Assembly (NCBI GenBank): GCA_030599055.1
Contig: JAUVOS010000126.1
Location: 1-7,217 of the forward strand
Direction: 5' to 3'
Source: Lutibacter sp.
Lineage (GTDB): Bacteria > Bacteroidota > Bacteroidia > Flavobacteriales > Flavobacteriaceae
DNA: 7,217 bases
Shown: positions 1 to 4,959 of the stretch, one piece after another
Numbering within the stretch: position 1 is the first letter of the stretch
How the letters are laid out: the number at the start of each line of letters is the position of its first letter
Notes under the pieces: model-generated
What the model was told of the DNA's origin: nothing
What the model saw: the letters and a program-made list of their open reading frames with translations, nothing else
Database searches by the model: none
Translations under genes and position numbers: made by a program

Positions 1-649
1 GCCGTGGCCACATCCAGTTATCGGTATCTGAGCCAAATTTACCGATACTCTGCGGTGGTGTACCGACCAATCGTACATCTTTATATGTAGTATGTATGAT
101 TAAGAAAAACTGGTTTCCGTTGTAAAAACTCTTTACACGTGCCGTTTGGTAGGCTTCTTTTTGAGCTTCTTTTTCTATTTTTCTAATATTTTTACTTACA
201 AGAGATTGTTTGTCTGTCATTCCCATTTGTTTGTCAAGTCCCGCAAGTACTTGATTGGTTACATCGGTTATACTATTTATAATGGTAGCTTTTAAACCTT
301 CTGAGGGAATTTCATCGGCAAAAGATTTTGCCCAAAAACCATCACGTAAATAATTGTTTTCCATACTTGATAAGGATTGTATAGAATTAAATCCACAATG
401 ATGATTTGTGAAAAGTAAGCCTTTAGGTGACACAATTTCTGAAGTACAACCTCTACCAAAAATGGCAATAGCATCTTTAATACTTGAATCTTTGAGGTTG
501 TAAATATCTTCAATACTCATTTGCATGCCCATGTCTTGCATGTCTTTTTCATTTTGAGAAAGTAGATTGGGCATCCACATACCTTCTTGAGCAAATGATA
601 TTTGTGATATAAAAAGAAATAATACGAATAAAAGTTTAATGTTTTTCAT
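1..649 (-). CDS. S46 family dipeptidyl-peptidase (DPP7/DPP11-like), N-terminal part, runs off left edge
   Basis: The reading frame starts at the ATG at 649 and stays open to the edge, giving 216 visible residues; the family is usually about 700 or more. Residues 1-20 form a signal peptide: Lys near the N-terminus, a hydrophobic core, and a likely cut after SFA-20 before QEG, so the protein is exported. Residues 64-87 carry the S46 signature FGRGCTSE, then SPKGLLFTNHHCGF, with the catalytic His at 83 or 84. The fragment ends in TDNWMWPR, just before where the family has its catalytic Asp; the Ser lies far outside the window. S46 enzymes release dipeptides from the N-termini of oligopeptides in the periplasm or at the cell surface. 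DPP7 (hydrophobic P1) and DPP11 (Asp/Glu P1) cannot be told apart here, because the residue that sets specificity is in the missing C-terminal part. A -7 box lies 25 bases upstream, so it may be transcribed on its own. Confidence 0.93.
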   Translation of the reverse strand, partial: MKNIKLLFVLFLFISQISFAQEGMWMPNLLSQNEKDMQDMGMQMSIEDIYNLKDSSIKDAIAIFGRGCTSEIVSPKGLLFTNHHCGFNSIQSLSSMENNYLRDGFWAKSFADEIPSEGLKATIINSITDVTNQVLAGLDKQMGMTDKQSLVSKNIRKIEKEAQKEAYQTARVKSFYNGNQFFLIIHTTYKDVRLVGTPPQSIGKFGSDTDNWMWPR

Positions 650-674
650 GAAAATAGTATTTATAAATAAGCCT

Positions 675-682
675 CAAAGTTA
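675..682 (-). promoter_or_regulatory. Possible -7 promoter box for the S46 peptidase gene
   Basis: Read on the minus strand this is TAACTTTG, a full match to the Bacteroidota -7 consensus TAnnTTTG, 25 bases upstream of the S46 start codon. There is no TTG or TTTG at the expected 19-base spacing, so only half of the promoter is supported. Confidence 0.42.
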
Positions 683-742
683 AGATATTCTATCGTATCA
701 GGATTAGGTAATTATATAATTAATGTTATAATTTTACTAAAA

Positions 743-1120
743 CTAGTATTGATTTAAGGCTAATAGTGTCAACGTGCAAGCAATTTTATATTCAATATTT
801 TTCGCATCAAGAATTGACATTAACTCTGTGTTTTCAGTACCTGGATTGAAAATGACTCGCTTTGGTTTTAATGATAGAATATAATCGTAGTAATCCTTTT
901 GGCTCTTGGGGTTTATATAAAGGCTGAGTGTGTGGATGTCTCTGAAAGTTTTACGCTCTTGATAGATTTCTATAGCAGCAACTTTCCCTTTTTTTAGTCC
1001 AATGCCTATTGTGGGAATATTTTTATCTGATAAACGATGAATGACTCTATTGGAGTATCTATCTGGTTTAAGAGAAACTCCTAGAACTAGTGTTTTCTTA
1101 TTGGAAGTGTTAGAATTCAT
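743..1120 (-). CDS. Small CoA-binding domain protein (YccU-like)
   Basis: This 125-residue protein consists almost entirely of one Rossmann-type CoA-binding domain (CoA_binding_2/YccU family). Visible hallmarks are the N-terminal strand and loop LVLGVSLKPDRYSN at 11-24, the GIGLKKG turn at about 39-45, the VIFNPGTEN motif at 89-97, and the late ACTLTLL segment at 114-120 with the Cys often seen there. The fold resembles the nucleotide-binding domain of succinyl-CoA synthetase alpha, but no catalytic partner domain is present. The family's role is poorly defined, so the call is for the fold and not a reaction. There is no signal peptide, so it is cytoplasmic. The ATG at 1120 is the only Met before the first core strand. 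It lies only 11 bases past the T-tract of the rpmH terminator and I see no promoter of its own, so expression probably depends on readthrough from rpmH. Confidence 0.85.
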   Translation of the reverse strand: MNSNTSNKKTLVLGVSLKPDRYSNRVIHRLSDKNIPTIGIGLKKGKVAAIEIYQERKTFRDIHTLSLYINPKSQKDYYDYILSLKPKRVIFNPGTENTELMSILDAKNIEYKIACTLTLLALNQY

Positions 1121-1131
1121 CTTTATTATAT

Positions 1132-1166
1132 AAAAAAAAACGCCGACAAGTATTTGTGGGCGTTTT
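1132..1166 (-). terminator. Intrinsic terminator downstream of rpmH
   Basis: On the minus strand the sequence folds as AAAACGCC, a C·C mismatch, ACAA, a four-base loop, TTGT and GGCGTTTT. A run of nine T follows (1140-1132), part of which doubles as the stem's outer arm. The GC-rich lower stem plus T-run is a textbook rho-independent terminator. It starts about 25 bases after the rpmH stop. On the plus strand only four T follow the stem, so it should work mainly on minus-strand transcripts. It ends 11 bases before the start codon of the CoA-binding gene. Confidence 0.85.
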
Positions 1167-1191
1167 ATGATGCTATTTATTTAGACTGTTA

Positions 1192-1353
1192 TTAGTCTTT
1201 TTTAGGTCTTGGCTCTGATGAAACACTAAGTTTTGACCTGCCTTTAGCACGTCTTCTAGCTAAGATCTTTCTTCCCTCTTTAGTGGACATACGCTCTCTA
1301 AACCCGTGTTTGTTTTTTCTTTTCTTTCTAGATGGTTGAAAGGTTCTTTTCAT
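1192..1353 (-). CDS. rpmH: 50S ribosomal protein L34
   Basis: This 53-residue, strongly basic protein begins MKRTFQPS and continues through KKRKNKHGFRERM (10-22), GRKILARRRAKGR (27-39) and KLSVSSE, which is the bacterial L34 pattern along its whole length. L34 is a small protein of the large ribosomal subunit that binds 23S rRNA. The C-terminal tail SEPRPKKD is slightly longer than in the 46-residue E. coli protein, which I recall as common in Bacteroidota. The ATG at 1353 gives the canonical N-terminus. It has its own promoter (1444-1473), an mRNA leader of about 85 bases with possible structure, and a strong terminator downstream. In many bacteria rpmH sits directly beside dnaA; here both are in the window but are separated by trmD and a thioesterase gene, and point in opposite directions. 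Confidence 0.97.
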   Translation of the reverse strand: MKRTFQPSRKKRKNKHGFRERMSTKEGRKILARRRAKGRSKLSVSSEPRPKKD

Positions 1354-1374
1354 TACCTATTGATTTTAATGCCT

Positions 1375-1430
1375 ACCTTGTCGGAGGACAGATTTTTAAA
1401 ATATTTTGTCACCTTAAAATAACAAGGTGC
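1375..1430 (-). promoter_or_regulatory. rpmH mRNA leader with two competing pairings
   Basis: In the minus-strand transcript, CACCTT (1415-1410 partner arm) can form a six-base-pair hairpin with AAGGTG (1424-1429) across an eight-base loop. The same arm, as ACCTTG/CAAGGT (1423-1428 with 1375-1380), can instead pair with a segment about 45 bases away and close to the start codon. A small TGTC-CTCC-GACA hairpin lies beside the distal arm. The two longer pairings exclude each other. Whether this is a functional ribosomal-protein leader is inference; I do not recognise a named RNA family. Confidence 0.3.
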
Positions 1431-1443
1431 GTAAAACGAGGTG

Positions 1444-1473
1444 CAAAGATACAATATGTTTTATTTACTGCAA
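1444..1473 (-). promoter_or_regulatory. rpmH promoter (-33 TTG, 19-base spacer, -7 TATCTTTG)
   Basis: On the minus strand TTG (1473-1471) is followed after exactly 19 bases by TATCTTTG (1451-1444), an excellent match to the Bacteroidota housekeeping promoter TTG-N19-TAnnTTTG. The expected transcription start is near 1440, giving a leader of about 85 bases before the rpmH ATG. Confidence 0.8.
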
Positions 1474-1523
1474 GGCTTATTTGATTTTTTTTCTTTTGTG
1501 TTTCTAGGTAAAAAAAATGGAAT

Positions 1524-1538
1524 ATTCTAGGCTAGAAT
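1524..1538. repeat. Short perfect inverted repeat in the trmD-rpmH gap
   Basis: ATTCTAG and CTAGAAT flank a single central G, giving a 15-base near-palindrome with seven-base arms. It lies about 50 bases upstream of the rpmH -33 box. It could be a protein-binding site or chance in AT-rich DNA. Confidence 0.4.
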
Positions 1539-1550
1539 TAGGTGGAGGAT

Positions 1551-1580
1551 TCAGTTCTCAGTTTTTATTTCTCAGTTGTC
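1551..1580. repeat. Direct repeat TTCTCAGTT, two copies
   Basis: TTCTCAGTT occurs at 1555-1563 and again at 1569-1577, a 14-base period, with a partial CAGTT copy just before at 1552-1556. It resembles the CAGTTCTCAGTT-type runs that litter flavobacterial intergenic DNA. That resemblance is from memory and was not searched. Confidence 0.5.
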
Positions 1581-1598
1581 AATGCCTAAATAACGTTA

Positions 1599-1629
1599 AC
1601 CGTTTTTAGTTTATAAAACAAAAAACAGT
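1599..1629. repeat. Imperfect AT-rich inverted repeat
   Basis: The arms around GTTTTTAGTTT (1602-1612) and AAACAAAAAAC (1616-1626) pair with one A·A mismatch and a three-base loop. Two further outer pairs (AC with GT) lie beyond a C·A mismatch. There is no T-run after it on the minus strand, so it is not a convincing terminator for trmD. Confidence 0.4.
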
Positions 1630-1680
1630 ATTCACGTCAGCGAAAATCAGTAAAATCTGCGTCATCAGCGTTCTATTTTA
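1630..1680. repeat. Degenerate intergenic repeat of the TCTGCGTCATCAGCG type
   Basis: The stretch is built of near-copies of 8-11 base words: CGTCAGCG (1635-1642), AAAATCAG (1643-1650), TAAAATCTGCG (1651-1661) and TCATCAGCG (1662-1670). Its wording matches a family of interspersed non-coding repeats of the form AATCTGCGTCATCAGCGTTC that I recall from Flavobacteriaceae genomes. No ORF runs through it, and its base composition (CAGCG/TGCG words) stands out from the AT-rich surroundings. Confidence 0.5.
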
Positions 1681-1714
1681 TCAAGAGCCAAGAAAAACGA
1701 TAGTCATGTTTTTA

Positions 1715-2386
1715 TTATAGCAAATCCGGACGAATATCTTTTGTTCTTTTTAGTGCTTGTTCATGACGCCATTCATCAATTTTTGAAAAATTCCCAGACA
1801 ATAATACTGCTGGGACATCAAGTCCTTTATAGTTTGCTGGACGCGTGTAAACAGGTGGCGATAATAAGTCATCTTGAAAAGAATCGGTAAGCGCAGAAGT
1901 TTCATCTCCAATAACGCCCGGAATTAATCTAATAATACTGTCACATAACACAGCAGCAGCTAATTCTCCGCCACTAAGTACGTAGTCACCGATAGAAATT
2001 TCTTTGGTAATCAATAATTCCCGAACACGATGATCTACTCCTTTATAATGTCCTGTTAAAATAATGATATTTTCTTTTAATGAAAGTTTATTTGAAACAC
2101 TTTGAGTTAGCAGAGGTGCATCAGGTGTAACATAAATTATTTCGTCATAGTTTCTTTCAGACTTTAATTTTGAAATACATTTATCTATGGGCTCTATTTG
2201 CAAGACCATGCCGGCTCCGCCACCAAATTGATAATCATCAACTTGACGGTATTTATTATTAGTGTAATCTCTTAAATTATGAATATGGATTTCTACCAAA
2301 GCTTTTTCTTTAGCCCTTTTTATAATTGAATGTTCAAAAGGACTTTGTAATAATTCGGGGACAACTGTAATAATATCAATTCGCAT
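1715..2386 (-). CDS. trmD: tRNA (guanine-N1-)-methyltransferase
   Basis: TrmD transfers a methyl group from SAM to N1 of G37, next to the anticodon, in tRNAs reading CNN and similar codons, which prevents +1 frameshifting. The 223 residues span the full SPOUT family. Visible features in order are MRIDIITVVPEL at 1-12, GGGAGM at 55-60, PDAP at 88-91, and the trefoil-knot SAM pocket LTGHYKGVDHRV (110-121) plus ISIGDYVLSGGE (130-141). PGVIGDETS follows at 156-164, preceded by Arg153. Asp168 in TDSF corresponds to the catalytic Asp of E. coli TrmD. The C-terminal tRNA-binding part is VPAVLLSGNF, then WRHEQALKRTKDIRPDLL. All key residues are present. It sits alone, not in an rpsP-rimM-trmD-rplS operon. 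A -7-like TACTTTTG lies only four bases before the ATG. Confidence 0.97.
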   Translation of the reverse strand: MRIDIITVVPELLQSPFEHSIIKRAKEKALVEIHIHNLRDYTNNKYRQVDDYQFGGGAGMVLQIEPIDKCISKLKSERNYDEIIYVTPDAPLLTQSVSNKLSLKENIIILTGHYKGVDHRVRELLITKEISIGDYVLSGGELAAAVLCDSIIRLIPGVIGDETSALTDSFQDDLLSPPVYTRPANYKGLDVPAVLLSGNFSKIDEWRHEQALKRTKDIRPDLL

Positions 2387-2390
2387 GGAG

Positions 2391-2398
2391 CAAAAGTA
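2391..2398 (-). promoter_or_regulatory. Possible -7 box for trmD, implying a near-leaderless mRNA
   Basis: Minus-strand TACTTTTG matches TAnnTTTG exactly and ends four bases before the trmD ATG. No TTG lies at the 19-base spacing. If it is used, transcription would start within a base or two of the start codon. Confidence 0.35.
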
Positions 2399-2484
2399 AT
2401 TGATTATAATGAGAAAATGATTGTATATATAAGTAGGATGTACAAATTGGTTTTACAACTTTTTCTAGAATATAAAAATGCAAC

Positions 2485-2883
2485 TTATTGTTTAAATTTA
2501 TTTAATATATACTCAGGGCATTTTATGGGTTTCTTTGTTTTCATATTTATAAAAACTAAAGTAGTTTCACCTGTGCTTATTAATGTGTCTTTTTGATTGT
2601 GTATTTCGTAAGTGAATTCTATTCTCACAGAAGGAATGGTTTTTACACGTGTTGTTATTGTAAGAATATCGTCATAAAAGGCTGATTGTATATATCTTAC
2701 ATTGAGGCTATAGACCGGTAGCATGATTCCGTTCTGCTCCATTTCCTTGTAGGAAATACCTAGTTTTTGTAACCAGTCTAATCTTCCTATTTCAAAATAG
2801 GTTGCATAATTTCCGTGATAGACATATCCCATTTGATCTGTTTCGCCATATCGCACTCTAATAGTAGTCTTGTTTTTTTGCAT
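2485..2883 (-). CDS. Acyl-CoA thioesterase, hotdog fold (4HBT, YbgC/FadM type)
   Basis: The protein is a single hotdog domain of 132 residues. The 4HBT signature RYGETDQMGYVYHGNYATYFE lies near the N-terminus, with the catalytic Asp (Asp16 from the chosen start) in ETDQMG, followed by the helix IGRLDWLQKLGISYKEME. The strands VRYIQSAFYDDILTITTRV and RIEFTYEIHN and the C-terminal STGETTLVFINMKTKKP are also typical. Family members hydrolyse acyl-CoA thioesters in the cytoplasm; the natural substrate cannot be read from the sequence. The start is chosen at the ATG at 2883. An in-frame GTG at 2904 would add seven residues (MTNIIYF), but relatives begin only a few residues before the TTIRVRYGETD strand. 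It is divergent from dnaA and 98 bases upstream of trmD, with no clear terminator between, so it may be co-transcribed with trmD. Confidence 0.9.
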   Translation of the reverse strand: MQKNKTTIRVRYGETDQMGYVYHGNYATYFEIGRLDWLQKLGISYKEMEQNGIMLPVYSLNVRYIQSAFYDDILTITTRVKTIPSVRIEFTYEIHNQKDTLISTGETTLVFINMKTKKPIKCPEYILNKFKQ

Positions 2884-2986
2884 AAAATAAATGATATTTG
2901 TCACTTTTTGAAAAGCGCTAGAATAATACGAAAAAAATAATTATAAATCAATAGTAGATTCATTTTTTTATTAGCTAATTTGTTTA

Positions 2987-2994
2987 CATATTTG
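2987..2994 (+). promoter_or_regulatory. Weak candidate -7 box for the dnaA operon
   Basis: CATATTTG matches the Bacteroidota -7 consensus TAnnTTTG at five of six specified bases (C for the first T). A T-run, not TTG, lies at the -33 distance. It would give a leader of about 65 bases before dnaA. The rest of the 2884-3063 divergent region shows no better match on either strand. Confidence 0.3.
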
Positions 2995-3063
2995 TACCAC
3001 CAAACGGGGCACCCTAAAAGGTGAATATTTCATTAAAAACAAACCATTAATTAGTCTACTTAA

Positions 3064-4494
3064 ATGACAAAAACTGCAACAACAGTCTGGAACACTTGTC
3101 TGTTATTTATAAAAGACAACATAAAACCGCAAGCGTACAAAACTTGGTTTGAGCCGATTGTTCCTGTTAGTTTAAATGCAGATGCATTAATCATACAAGT
3201 TCCAAGTAAATTTTTCTATGAGTGGTTAGAAGAACATTATATCAAATTATTAAGAGCTAGTTTAATAAAGCAATTGGGTAGTGATGCTAAGTTGATTTAT
3301 GATGTAAAAATGGAGAATACTTACAGTAGTAATAATCCACATACTGTTAAGTTTCCAAGTTCGAATAGAAACCCTATTAATCAACAAGGAGTTACAGTTC
3401 CTTTGGGCATTGACAAACGAGAGTTACACAATCCGTTTGTGATACCTGGAATTCAAAAAATTAAGATTGAATCACAACTGAATCCAAATTATAGTTTTGA
3501 TAACTTTATTGAAGGTGACTCTAATCGATTGGCACGTTCTGCTGGAATTGCTGTTGCAAACAAACCCGGAGGCACTTCTTTTAATCCATTACTCATTTAC
3601 GGTGGAGTTGGGCTAGGTAAAACACATTTAGCGCACGCAATAGGTGTAGAGATTAAAGGTAAATACCCTGAAAAAGCGGTTTTATACATTTCCTCAGAAA
3701 AGTTTACACAGCAGTATATTGAGTCAGTAAAAAACAACACCCGTAATGATTTCATTCATTTTTATCAAATGATAGATGTAATCATTGTTGACGATGTTCA
3801 GTTTTTAGCCGGAAAATCAGGAACTCAAGATGTATTTTTCCATATATTTAACCACTTGCACCAAAATGGAAAACAAGTAGTATTGACTTCTGATAAAGCA
3901 CCTGTTGATATGCAAGATATCGAGCAACGCTTGTTGTCACGTTTTAAATGGGGTTTATCAGCTGAATTACAGTCTCCCGATTTTGAAACACGTGTGTCAA
4001 TTTTAGAACGAAAATTATTCCGTGATGGAGTTGATATGCCAAATGAGGTTATTGCTTATATCGCAAAACATATAAAAACCAATGTCAGGGAATTAGAAGG
4101 TGTTTTAGTTTCACTAATTGCACAAGCTTCTTTTAATAAAAAGGAGTTTTCATTGGCTTTAACCCGGCAAATCGTAGATAAATTCGTAAAAAACACAAAA
4201 CGTGAAGTCTCTATTGAACTCATCCAAAAAGTGGTATCGAAATACTTTGATATGGATGTGGCTACCTTACAATCAAAAACACGAAAACGTCATATAGTAC
4301 AAGCAAGACAATTAGCAATGTATTTTTCTAAACGCATGACAAAAGCTTCTTTAGCAAGTATTGGTTCACAAATAGGAAAACGAGATCATGCTACAGTTCT
4401 GCACGCTTGTAAAACAGTTGATAATCTATCAGAAACTGATAAACAATTTCGCAAATATGTAGAGGAATTGAGACAAAAGTTAACTTTCCAATAA
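3064..4494 (+). CDS. dnaA: Chromosomal replication initiator protein DnaA
   Basis: DnaA binds DnaA boxes at oriC, forms an ATP-dependent filament, melts the DNA and loads the replicative helicase. At 476 residues it has the full four-domain layout. Domain I (about 1-80) carries VWNTCLLFIKDNIKPQAYKTWF. A short, variable domain II spans about 85-125. The AAA+ domain III has Walker A GGVGLGKT (180-187, Lys186), Walker B IIVDDVQFL (240-248), sensor 1 VLTSD (273-277), the box VII arginine-finger motif RLLSRF (289-294) and sensor 2 NVRELEG (340-346, Arg342). Domain IV, the DNA-binding helix-turn-helix, ends in the family signature GKRDHATVLHACKTV (438-452). All catalytic residues are intact. The ATG at 3064 gives a standard N-terminus. 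It heads a three-gene operon, with the phosphatase starting 9 bases after its stop. I see no DnaA-box cluster around it. Confidence 0.99.
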   Translation: MTKTATTVWNTCLLFIKDNIKPQAYKTWFEPIVPVSLNADALIIQVPSKFFYEWLEEHYIKLLRASLIKQLGSDAKLIYDVKMENTYSSNNPHTVKFPSSNRNPINQQGVTVPLGIDKRELHNPFVIPGIQKIKIESQLNPNYSFDNFIEGDSNRLARSAGIAVANKPGGTSFNPLLIYGGVGLGKTHLAHAIGVEIKGKYPEKAVLYISSEKFTQQYIESVKNNTRNDFIHFYQMIDVIIVDDVQFLAGKSGTQDVFFHIFNHLHQNGKQVVLTSDKAPVDMQDIEQRLLSRFKWGLSAELQSPDFETRVSILERKLFRDGVDMPNEVIAYIAKHIKTNVRELEGVLVSLIAQASFNKKEFSLALTRQIVDKFVKNTKREVSIELIQKVVSKYFDMDVATLQSKTRKRHIVQARQLAMYFSKRMTKASLASIGSQIGKRDHATVLHACKTVDNLSETDKQFRKYVEELRQKLTFQ

Positions 4495-4503
4495 ATTTAA
4501 ATT

Positions 4504-4956
4504 ATGACCAAGATATTGATGGTCTGTTTGGGTAATATCTGTCGTTCCCCGCTGGCCGAAGGTATATTACAATTTAAAGCAGAGACTTCAAAAATTCAAG
4601 TCGATTCGGCAGGAATGGAAAGTTATCATGTGGGAGAATTACCCGATGAACGTTCTATTCAAGTTGCGGAGGAAAATTTAGTTGACATAACAAATCAAAG
4701 AGCAAGAAAATTTCAACTAACTGATTTTGATGATTATAACATTATCTATGCAATGGATAAGTTTGTTTATAAAAAAATTATTGAAAAAGCACCATCAAAT
4801 GAAGCGAAGGAAAAGGTCAAACTCATCTTAAATGAAGTTTTCTCTGATGAAAATTTAGATGTTCCCGATCCTTATTATGATTCGATTTTTGCCTTTCGAA
4901 ATGTCTATAAAATGTTAGATGAAGCTTGTGATTCCATTCTACAAAATCTTAAATAA
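4504..4956 (+). CDS. Low-molecular-weight protein-tyrosine-phosphatase family protein
   Basis: The family removes phosphate from phosphotyrosine (sometimes phosphoarginine) through a Cys-phosphate intermediate. The P-loop is at the very N-terminus: VCLGNICRS at 7-15, with nucleophile Cys8 and Arg14 of the CX5R motif. The general-acid Asp122 is in the DPYY motif (122-125). Other family landmarks are VDSAGMESYHVGELPDERS (33-51) and ITNQRARKF (62-70). Length (150 residues) and motif order are normal, and there is no signal peptide, so it is cytoplasmic. It follows dnaA by 9 bases and is followed 3 bases later by the methyltransferase, so the three are almost certainly one transcript. There is no tyrosine kinase or capsule export gene nearby, unlike the Wzb/Etp setting, so its target is unknown. 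Confidence 0.95.
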   Translation: MTKILMVCLGNICRSPLAEGILQFKAETSKIQVDSAGMESYHVGELPDERSIQVAEENLVDITNQRARKFQLTDFDDYNIIYAMDKFVYKKIIEKAPSNEAKEKVKLILNEVFSDENLDVPDPYYDSIFAFRNVYKMLDEACDSILQNLK

Positions 4957-4959
4957 GAC

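Noticed and set aside
292..513. Minus-strand ORF of 73 codons
   Set aside because: It overlaps the S46 peptidase gene in another frame of the same strand; the peptidase frame carries a signal peptide and family motifs, and this one shows none.
709..722. TAATTATATAATTA perfect palindrome upstream of the S46 gene
   Set aside because: It is pure A/T in a very AT-rich gap, where such palindromes arise easily by chance.
931..939. TGTGGATGT, resembling an inverted DnaA box
   Set aside because: It has two mismatches to the consensus and lies inside the CoA-binding gene.
1693..1713. AAAAAC / GTTTTT hairpin just after the trmD stop
   Set aside because: The stem has only one G:C pair, the loop is nine bases, and the T-run is part of the stem itself; too weak to call a terminator.
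3061..3063. Search for Shine-Dalgarno sequences before dnaA and the other starts
   Set aside because: No AGGAGG-like site was found at any start, as expected for Bacteroidota, so ribosome binding sites were not annotated.
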